Translations under genes and position numbers: made by a program
Source: Pavlovales sp. CCMP2436
Lineage: Eukaryota > Haptophyta > Pavlovophyceae > Pavlovales
Length of the DNA: 10,619 nt
Assembly (NCBI GenBank): GCA_026770615.1
Contig: MU631712.1
Location: forward strand, 8,874-19,492
Direction of reading: 5' to 3'
Part shown: piece by piece, positions 1-5,984 of the stretch
Position numbering within the stretch: the first letter of the stretch is position 1
Layout of the letters: each line of letters starts with the position of its first letter
The notes under the pieces: model-generated
Database searches by the model: none
Told to the model about the DNA's origin: nothing
What the model saw: only the letters and a program-made list of their open reading frames with translations

Positions 1-34
<34 letters not shown>
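1..34. repeat. poly-A tract at window edge
   Basis: Thirty-four consecutive A residues run directly into the first ETFA exon (the AG at 34-35 is the only possible acceptor). If this is intron sequence, the 3' end of the intron lacks a pyrimidine tract next to the splice site, which is unusual. It could also be an assembly edge effect at a homopolymer. The tract continues past the window start. Confidence 0.9.
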
Positions 35-35
<1 letters not shown>

Positions 36-36
<1 letters not shown>

Positions 37-1853
37 TCTAAAGTCAGCCGACAACTTCAAGCTGCTCGATAAATTGGCGGATCGCCTCGGCGCGGCGATT
101 GGCGCATCACGTGCTGCCGTCGATGCGGGGTACTGCCCCAACGACATGCAGGTAGATTTATATATATATATATTTATTTATCTGTATTGTCATTTTTTTT
201 GTCATTTTGTCAAAAAAAAAATTGTACGCAAAGACAAGACAAAACAAACTTTTTGCCTTGACTTCCTCCTGTTTCAGCTGCAACGCCATACAATTGTCTT
301 GACCGCCAGCCCTATCTTCTACATCTTGCAGGCGGGCCAGAATGGAAAGATGGTTGCAAAAAAAAAAAACCTACGTGATATCATTGTCTTATTTTCATCC
401 TGTTTTGTCCGCCGACCCTGTCTTCTACATCTTGCAGGTGGGCCAAACCGGCAAGGTGGTTGCACCCGACCTCTACGTCGCTGTCGGAATCTCAGGTGTG
501 TAAATATCTAGAATAACGGCCGGCCCCGGAAACGGTGGAAACGGTCTCCCGGACTAACAGTAGTGCACCCTATACGCACCGTTAGCCTAGGACTTTCCCC
601 GAGCACACCTGTTACTATTTTGAATTAGTGAATGAACTGCTGTAAATTGTTTTATTTTTTTTGCCTATATAAATTAGTGGTTGCCATTTACTTTCGAATT
701 GCCCCCGCTTACAAACTTAATAACATGAAACTGTTATGAAACAGGCGCGATCCAGCATCTCTCTGGGATGAAGGACTCGAAAACAATCGTGGCCATCAAC
801 ACAGACCCCGACGCCCCTATCTTCCAGGTTAGTTTTTGCATTTGGATCTTGATAAAACTAACAAATCCTAATCCTGATCCTTACCAACCCCGGCTCTGGT
901 CCAATAACGAACCCTTACCCTAACTAACCCTAATAACTAGCAAACCCTTATCCTGGGCACGACCTGTGTGACACCTATATGTCACCCGTGTGCCGCCGAC
1001 CCGTGCTTGTTCTGTTTGGTTTCTGTTTCTGTTTCTGTTCTGTTATGGTGCCCCTTCAACACACCTGCCCGTAGGCGTTCGGGATGGTGGCTTTCGTGGT
1101 ATCAAAGGGGTGGCTCATGATTTGATATCAAGGGGGGGGTCATGATTTGATATCAAAGGGGGTTCATGATTTGATATCAAAGGGGTGGCTCATGATTTGA
1201 TATCAAAGGGGGGGGTCATGATTTGATGTCAAAGGGGGGGGTCATGATTTGATATCAAAAGGGGTGTTATGATTTGTTATGTGTTGGCGTTGGGGGTGGT
1301 GGCTTACATGATATCTGCTCAGCGGGAGGAGGCGCTCAGCCCCCTAAGCAGCAATCTGGCGCTTTTGGAAGATGGACCCATCCTTCGTAATACTGATAGG
1401 GATTCAAGCTAGCGTCTGCCTGTCCTGTTCTTTATTTGACCAGGCACAAGAAGAAGCTTTAAAACAGCTTCCACTCCGGACGAAGAGAAGTTTGAGCATT
1501 TCTCCCTTGTGCCCGCCTGTAAAAGTCACGGGCACACACAAAACTGTCACGTCAAGAAGCTGTGCCTCGTTTTGGTAATATTTAAGCCAATGCAGGCATT
1601 TCTCATTGATTAGTAGTTCTTTTAACGTCCCCCGACTTGCAGCCCGAAGGCATACGGGCATGACATATGTTACGCATACATATATATATATATATATAAG
1701 GAGCTTAGCATCGACCGCCGATTTCGCCCTTCTTATCGCCCTTGATTCCCCACATGCCAACATTTCGCGCAGGTCGCGGACTACGGCATTGTCGGTGACT
1801 TGTTCACCGTCGTGCCTGAGCTTGACGCGAAGCTCGAGGCCGCCCGCAAATGA
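36..1853 (+). CDS. ETFA: Electron transfer flavoprotein alpha subunit, C-terminal four exons (5' partial)
   Basis: This is the C-terminal third (about 111 residues) of ETF-alpha. In the mitochondrial matrix the protein binds FAD, accepts electrons from acyl-CoA and related dehydrogenases, and passes them to ETF-ubiquinone oxidoreductase. Exons are 36-151, 438-495, 745-827 and 1773-1853; introns are 286, 249 and 945 bp, all GT-AG. Joined exons read [10 protein letters not shown], then [15 protein letters not shown], then the family signature [13 protein letters not shown] with G(x6)IVAIN, then [22 protein letters not shown], ending EAARK-TGA. The arginine of [10 protein letters not shown] and the GQTGK and SGAIQH loops are known FAD-site segments. 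Phases agree (0, then 1, then 0). The first exon probably starts at 36 in phase 1 after AG at 34-35, and earlier exons lie outside the window. Intron 1 holds a decayed copy of exon 2's start. Intron 3 holds two dispersed repeats. Identification is firm. Confidence 0.95.
300..377 (+). repeat. Decayed copy of ETFA exon 2 start with its acceptor (pseudo-exon)
   Basis: Inside ETFA intron 1 the stretch 300-377 resembles 406-473 across the real intron-exon junction. Both contain the string TCTTCTACATCTTGCAGG. The copy then reads in frame AGQNGKMVA where the real exon reads VGQTGKVVA. After that the copy runs into a tract of twelve A residues before weak similarity resumes (CCTACGTG against CTCTACGTCG). 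The pseudo-acceptor AG is intact. Splicing there would run through the A tract with no obvious donor, so it is more likely a relic than an alternative exon. Confidence 0.85.
905..950 (+). repeat. Short interstitial telomere-like CCCTAA tract
   Basis: Within ETFA intron 3 this stretch contains ACCCTTA, ACCCTAACTA, ACCCTAATAA and ACCCTTA in quick succession, with looser ATCCTAATCCTGATCC just upstream. It looks like a degenerate TTAGGG-type array. It is short and imperfect, so it may be chance AT/C-rich sequence. Confidence 0.4.
1042..1353 (+). repeat. Dispersed minisatellite-bearing element, copy A
   Basis: This segment of ETFA intron 3 recurs in reverse complement at 7585-7793 inside SUV3 intron 3. 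Shared left end: GTTATGGTGCCCCTTCAACA followed by CACCTGCCCGTAGGCGTT. Shared right end: GGTGGCTTACATGATATCT followed by GAGGAGGCGCTCAGCCCC. The core is a tandem array of a roughly 26-bp unit, TCATGATTTGATATCAAAGG plus a G run, with about six full units here (about 1115-1270) and two in the other copy. That count difference accounts for almost the whole length difference (312 against 209 bp). The unit holds the palindromes TCATGA and TTGATATCAA. No coding capacity is seen; family unknown. Confidence 0.9.
1618..1662 (+). repeat. 45-bp dispersed repeat followed by a TA microsatellite, copy 1
   Basis: The string from CTTTTAA through CCCCCGACTTGCAGCC to TACGGGCAT recurs at about 9180-9226 in SUV3 intron 6, in the same orientation. 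Here it is followed by ATACATATATATAT (TA repeat about 1676-1699); the second copy is followed by a GT repeat. A conserved body with a microsatellite tail resembles a short retroposed element, but the length is too small to classify. Confidence 0.7.
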
Positions 1854-2236
1854 TGCTGTCTACCGTCGTTGGTTGGTTGGATACAGGGGATCGCCCGGGC
1901 AATAAGAACGGCGCTTTTGTGGCTGAGGCTCAGTTTCTTAGCGAATTACATACAAATAATGCTTAAATTTTGTTTAAATCACAATTGAAGGGCACAAAAA
2001 ATGAGGCCCGGTTTCTTAACGCTGCGGTTTTCTTGTAGGATTAAACTGCATTATTGATATTCGATTTTCTACTCACTACCCCTCATCCAAGCATATTTAT
2101 TTATTTGAATATTATTAAATGACCGCCAATTAGTTACTTCACGATTTAAATTGTTTGAGTCTAGCAAGATCAGTATTGGCCGGCTTGATATTAGGCAGTC
2201 TATGATTTCGTGCATGGCAGTTTTGTCCCGTCGACC
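1854..2236. other. Convergent 3' flank between ETFA and the FATC gene
   Basis: This 383-bp AT-rich spacer lies between two stop codons on opposite strands, so it should hold both 3' untranslated regions. No canonical AATAAA poly-A signal stands out on the plus strand; AT-rich stretches such as TATTTATTTATTTG near 2094 could serve. A short imperfect repeat (CAGTTTCTTAGCG near 1930, CGGTTTCTTAACG near 2009) is present. No further gene is seen. Confidence 0.6.
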
Positions 2237-2980
2237 TCAGAGCCATGCGGCCCACTTGTACGTCATCTGCGCGAGCATCACGTGCTCCGTCGCCTCGGCG
2301 AGCAGCCTGGCCACCTGCCCCTCCGCCGAGAGCGGCTCGAGCCCGTCTAGACCCTTTGTGTGTGGGTGGGGGGGGGATGTGCATGTGAGGGAGCAGCGTC
2401 AGTGAGCATACCCAACAGGCAGGGCAGGCAGGCGGGCAGCAGGCAGGGAGAGGAGGCAGCTAGCGGCACGATCGTGCTCGAGCACCCACAACGCTTGCTG
2501 TGACGCTAGGAACAAAAGACGGTAGAGGCAGGTTTATTTTATTAAGTTTAAGTACAGAGTTTTAGGGTATGGGTTATATTGTCTCAACGCTCGCTGTGAC
2601 GCTAGAAACAAAAGAGGATAGGGGGAGGGTTAGCTTATTAAGTATTAGTATACAGAGTTTTAAAGAGTGACCTATATGATTAGGAAGACGGCAGACTGTC
2701 CCTGCCTGTGAGAAAGGGAGACAGCAGAGGCACGGTTAGCTGCATGAGCACAGCGTTTTAGAGAGTGGGTCATAGTAGCGCGCACGTCCGCGCTTTCGAG
2801 CACGAGCAACGCGGCGGCGGTCGCGGCGGCCTTGCCTCCGACAGAGGCGGCCGCTGTGGCGCTGCCGTTGAATGTCGCAGGCAGTGCGGGTCTGTGCAGC
2901 GTGCTGTCGCACGCGAGCACGGCCAGCGCGCCCTCCAGCGCCGTCCTCGCCCTCGGAGTGCGCAGCGCCGCGGCCACGCA
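2237..2980 (-). CDS. PI3K-related kinase C-terminus: FATC domain exon plus probable preceding exon (5' partial)
   Basis: The minus-strand exon 2353-2237 (acceptor ACAAAG at 2359-2354) encodes 38 residues ending in TGA: GLDGLEPLSAEGQVARLL, then AEATEHVMLAQMTYKWAAWL. This fits the FATC domain that closes ATM, ATR, SMG1, DNA-PK and TOR kinases. The hallmarks are LSxEGQV, a hydrophobic-rich EAT helix, and a terminal W-x-x-W-hydrophobic motif. LSAEGQV is closest to ATR/SMG1-like tails. Upstream on the same strand, a frame with almost only G/C third positions runs from about 2980 or 2951 down to 2786 (ALEGALAVLACD ... AALLVLESAD). It meets a GTGCGC donor in phase 0, which matches the FATC exon. Its 5' edge is unclear: no good AG precedes 2951 and a TAA lies in frame above about 2990. 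No kinase domain is visible anywhere between here and 3768, so this is either a fragment or its partner exons are far away. The intron carries a 97-bp tandem repeat. Confidence 0.7.
2417..2460. repeat. GGCAGG-rich low-complexity tract
   Basis: A run of GGCAGG/GCAGG/GCGGGCAG variants lies in the intron upstream of the FATC exon. On the gene's strand it is a pyrimidine-rich CCTGCC stretch about 60-100 bp before the acceptor. It is a simple repeat without coding value. Confidence 0.75.
2462..2774 (-). repeat. About 97-bp tandem repeat, three decaying copies, derived from an exon-intron junction
   Basis: Anchors recur at even spacing. CAACGC(T/C)(T/C)GCTGTGACGCTAG begins at 2489 and 2585. ACAG(A/C)GTTTTA begins at 2554, 2652 and 2750, followed each time by a GGGT/GAGTG...TATA segment. 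On the minus strand the copies contain TTTTGTTTCTAG. The copy farthest from the upstream exon reads AGCGTTGTGGGTGCTCGAGC, resembling the 3' end of that exon (GCGTTGCTCGTGCTCGAAAG, about 2812-2793). The array therefore seems to have begun as a duplication spanning the donor site. The first intronic copy abuts 2774, which supports the donor at 2785-2780. Confidence 0.75.
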
Positions 2981-3767
2981 CCAATTTATATTTTATTGGA
3001 AGTGTGTGTGTGTGTGTGTGTGTGTCGTGAGTGGGCGGGGCGGGGCAAGGAGGGGTTGGGGGTTGGGGGTTGGGGGGGAGGGGTGTTGAGTGCTCGGAGG
3101 GATGTATTATCAGTGCTAATCCCTCATTACCTGCAAAGAAAAATGAAGTCATTCATTAGGAATGGTGGTAGGATTTATTACAACTGAACCCATTCATTCA
3201 AATGAATTAGCCTCGGTTCATGAATGAACATTCATGAGCGCTAATGAGCAGCACCCGCGCTAAATGAGGCAATGAGCCTGATTAACGGGGCCCAGTCTGA
3301 TGAGCCAGCATGCCCACAGGCACAGGGTGGCGCGCGGCTCTCCTTCCACCGGCGGGCAACACCAGCCACTAACCAGAACGCACGTACGGTCAGCCAAGGG
3401 CTCTGCGCCGGAGTCATGTGTTGGGTCGGGTCCAACCCCGATATGTATACACGACGATTTTTTTTACTTCGAATAAGTAAAATAAATAGTGCGAAGATGT
3501 GGTTGTCACATAGAGTTCGAAGCCTGCTACGGTAGCATTGCTCGGCCCTCATGAACATTTTCCAACTAACTTCTGGCGCTGATAAATGAGCCAGTAAATG
3601 AGCGCGCGGGCACCAGCGGCCGTGAATGAAGAGCTCACGAGGGTTCATTCACTGGCTCACGAACTGCTCATCTGAAGGCCCTTATGAATTAACGCGAGGG
3701 CCTAGCACTGTGTATTATATGACAGGCAAAACTTCGGAAGCGATACGGCCGTCATAGCACACTGCAG
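2981..3767. other. Gene-free spacer rich in ATGAGC / TTCATTCA motifs
   Basis: I see no gene here. Apart from the GT/G tract, 3150-3310 and 3540-3680 are full of short related words: AATGAGC, TTCATTCA, TGAATGAA, CTCATGAA. They often form small palindromes, such as GGTTCATGAATGAAC at about 3214-3228, followed by ATTCATGAGCGCTAATGAGC. The segment between (3310-3540) is of mixed composition, with no kinase or other recognisable translation on either strand. It should hold the 3' untranslated region of the Sel1-MYND locus next to 3768. Confidence 0.55.
3002..3087. repeat. (GT)n microsatellite followed by G-rich tract
   Basis: About twelve GT units (3002-3025) are followed by a purine/G-rich stretch with GGGGTTGGGGGTTGGGGGTT and a further G run to about 3085. 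The G runs could form a G-quadruplex on the plus strand. It separates the probable PIKK exon from the spacer beyond it. Confidence 0.85.
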
Positions 3768-5040
3768 TTATATAATCACGCTCACGGACCTCCGCTGGCG
3801 GCTGGGCGCCCGGCTGAAGCGAGCAGGCTTGCTATTGGCACCCGGCGCCGCGCCGTGCTCGTTCGTGCCGCCGTCCACGGCCACCGCAGCCTCATCCCGG
3901 GCTGCGGCGAAGGTCTTGCAGCTCTGCTTGTGCACGGCCCACATGCGCCGGACGCACTCGGCGCCACAGAACCTGGCGGTGAGGCACTTGGAGCACGCTC
4001 TGAGCTTCAGCGTCTTGCCGCAGCCGATGCAGCACGCTTTGACGACATCGGGATCGTGCGCGTACTTACTGAGCGCACCGAGCGCCTCGAGACGTACCTC
4101 CTCGTCTTCCGTCTGCTACGCCGCTTGCGCGAGGAATCGAGCGGCCTCTCCCGGCGCGGCAGGCAGCACCCTTCCTGCAGCCGCCTCCTCCAGGAGGAGC
4201 CTGCCCAGGTTGAGCTGGGACAAATCGTTGCCCTGCTCGGCTGCGAGGCGGCAATAGCGAGCAGCTTCGCCAATATCCTGCGGCACGCCCCTGCCTTGTT
4301 CGCAAAACACCCCAAAATTGAGCTGCGCATCAGCGTCGCCCTGCTCAGCTGCAAGGTGGAAGAGGCGAGCAGCCTCGCGATCGTCTTGTGGCAGCCCGTC
4401 CCTGACTCGTGTGTAGCAATTCGCGAGGTTAAATTGTGCAGGGGCCAAGCCCTGCTCGGCTGCGAGGTGGAGATAGCGAGCAGTCTCGCGATCGTCCTGA
4501 GGCACGCCCCTGCCTTGTGCGTTGAGCAACGCTAAGTTGAACTGCGCAGCAGCGTTGCCCTGCTCGGCTGCGAGGCGAAAGAGGCGAGCAGCTTCGGCGT
4601 CGTCCTGTGGTACGCCTATTCCTTGTGCGTGGTGCTGCGCCAAATTGTACTGCCCCAACGGATGCCCCTGCTCAGCCGCGCGGCGGTAGAGGCGAGCGGC
4701 CTCGTCGTCGTTTTGAGGCACCCCCTTACCGAGTCGATAGCAATACCCGATGTCGCACTGCGCGTACGCGTGCCTCTTGTTGGCCGCACGGCGGAAGGTA
4801 ACGGCGTGCAAAATCGCGGTCGTCCTGCGGCACGCCGTTACCTTCGCGGTAGGCAAGCCCGAGGGTGTACTGAGCGTCCAAGTGGCCCTGGTCGGCGGCG
4901 CGGCGGAAGAGGCCGGCAGCCTTGGCATAGTCCTGCGACACGTTATGCCTAACGGAGTAGCACTGTACGAGGTCGCACTGCGCTTCTGCGTCGCCCTGGT
5001 CGGCCTTTCGGCGGAGCTCATTCACCATCACATCTGCCAT
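3768..5040 (-). pseudogene. Sel1-repeat / MYND zinc-finger protein gene, disrupted by a frameshift and a nonsense codon
   Basis: Reading from ATG at 5040-5038 (good context GCGATGG; first in-frame ATG), eight Sel1-like repeats of about 36 residues follow, of the form AQxNLxxxxxxGxGVPQDxxEAARxxxxAAEQG. A C-terminal MYND finger comes after them: C336-x2-C339-x8-C348-x2-C351-x5-C357-x3-C361-x7-H369-x3-C373 (numbering without the insertion). The reading ends VSVII-TAA at 3770-3768. Sel1 repeats form alpha-solenoid scaffolds and MYND fingers bind proline-rich partners, so an adaptor role is likely; no substrate can be named. Two lesions interrupt it. A 4-nt insertion (CTTC, 4797-4794) after codon 81 shifts the frame in repeat 2. 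A TAG at 4118-4116 sits where repeats have the conserved Glu of AAEQG. Removing the 4 nt makes 5040-3768 exactly 423 codons. The rest is well conserved, so inactivation would be recent; sequencing error or recoding is the alternative. Confidence 0.75.
4794..4845. repeat. Perfect 16-bp inverted repeat at the Sel1 frameshift
   Basis: GAAGGTAACGGCGTGC (4794-4809) and its exact reverse complement GCACGCCGTTACCTTC (4830-4845) flank a 20-nt loop. On the coding strand the arm read first encodes a normal Sel1 segment (EGNGVP). The second arm contains the extra CTTC that breaks the frame. The inserted bases are therefore complementary to the outer end of the first arm. Confidence 0.95.
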
Positions 5041-5984
5041 CGCACCTGGCAGCGACGAGGCGCGAAGGCACTCGGTCCAAGGTAAGGCCCGAGCGGCGAG
5101 CGGGAGGGGTTGACTGGACGAGGCGAGCGGCCCCGGGTGCGAGCTGCGAGCGGGGGCTGCTGAGGCTGTCGATCCGGGGCCGAGCTGCGCGGGGGCAGAG
5201 ATGGCTGCCGAGCGAGGCGCCGATTTTGAAAAGCGCGAGCAGGCGGGCGCCCCCCCCCCTGCAAGCGCACACACCGTGGGGGGGATGCCGATGCACGCAG
5301 CAGCGGGCTCGCGACCTCCTGTAGCCCGCGACCCCCTGTAGCCACCACGTCGCCGGTCGCCCCGTTTGCCAGAAACCGATCCATACTCATGAGCGTGTCA
5401 GAACAGTCCGCACCAACCAAGATGAGCATCGCATGTTTATAATTACAGTCGACTTCTTTATGTGGCTGGTGCTTCCCTGCTCACTGATTGGCTCACAGCT
5501 CTCACTCGGTATAATTTTTAAAACCTATTATTAACGACCGCGCACAAGTAGTTCACGTAAATAGATAAATAAGGTTTAATATTAGAATGACGTGCGCTGA
5601 TGACGTGCGCTGTGTGCGCAGCTCGCCGAACCAGCCCCTTTTCACGGGGCGGCTGCTATCTCCTTCCTCCGGCCACGATTCCCAACGAGGATTCTCTAGC
5701 CGGCCGGACTTCTTTATGTTCTCAAGTCACTAATGACTAACAACTAGTGATCAGACTCAGAGTGAAGTAAAATATTTAAGAATACGTCCGTCCCCTTACA
5801 GGTCTCCACAGGACCCAAGCGTGGAGAAAACTGACCACTCAGATCAAGGGACCTTGGCAGAGCACACGGATACCGTCCCCACCACTGAGGCTGATCAGAC
5901 ACACGACAATCGTTTTGCAACATTTTTAAATTTGGAGCACGGTCACAGTGTGTGTCACAAACATAAGTTAGCGAGCTGCACGCG
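5041..5984. promoter_or_regulatory. Divergent intergenic region between Sel1-MYND locus and SUV3
   Basis: Both genes point away from this 944-bp spacer, so it should hold both promoters and 5' untranslated regions. The part next to Sel1-MYND (5041-5420) is very GC-rich and includes a C run near 5250-5259. It has open frames on the minus strand but no additional upstream ATG in the Sel1 frame. From 5430 to 5580 it is AT-rich, with TATAATTTTTAAAA at 5510-5523 (a TATA-like candidate for the minus strand). A dispersed element occupies 5581-5709. From 5710 to 5984 there is AT-rich sequence with AATATTTAAGAAT near 5770. No element can be assigned firmly. Confidence 0.45.
5581..5709 (+). repeat. 117-129-bp dispersed element, copy 1 (upstream of SUV3)
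   Basis: The segment from ATTAGAATGACGTGCGCTG to CTCTAGCCGGCCGGAC recurs at 6352-6468. It differs by a 13-bp internal tandem duplication of the TGACGTGCGCTGA type, present only here, plus scattered substitutions. It contains a hairpin-capable core, AGCCCC TTTTCAC GGGGCGGCT (about 5633-5654), and the shared string GGCTGCTATCTC. No open reading frame is seen. It could be a small non-autonomous element or a duplicated regulatory block. Confidence 0.9.

Noticed and set aside
1115..1270. CRISPR-like array
   Set aside because: The units are directly adjacent minisatellite copies without unique spacers, and they lie in a eukaryotic intron.
3505..3535. Possible tRNA or Pol III B box (AGTTCGAAGCC)
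   Set aside because: No matching A box at the right distance and no cloverleaf could be drawn.
4116..4169. A 54-bp retained intron (GTGCTG...GCGTAG) that would remove the TAG
   Set aside because: It keeps the frame and ends in TAG, but it would delete the conserved half of Sel1 repeat 8 (APGEAARFLAQAA). A Glu-to-stop mutation is simpler; kept only as an alternative to test.
3855..4535. Long plus-strand open frame (226 codons)
   Set aside because: It is the antisense of the Sel1 repeats. Its regularity comes from the repeat structure and high GC content, and it has no motif of its own.
5028..5429. Minus-strand open frame starting MLILVGADCSDTL upstream of Sel1-MYND
   Set aside because: It ends at 5028 in a frame different from the Sel1 reading, passes through a homopolymer, and becomes low-complexity Pro/Arg. 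A connection by intron is possible, but no convincing splice pair was found.
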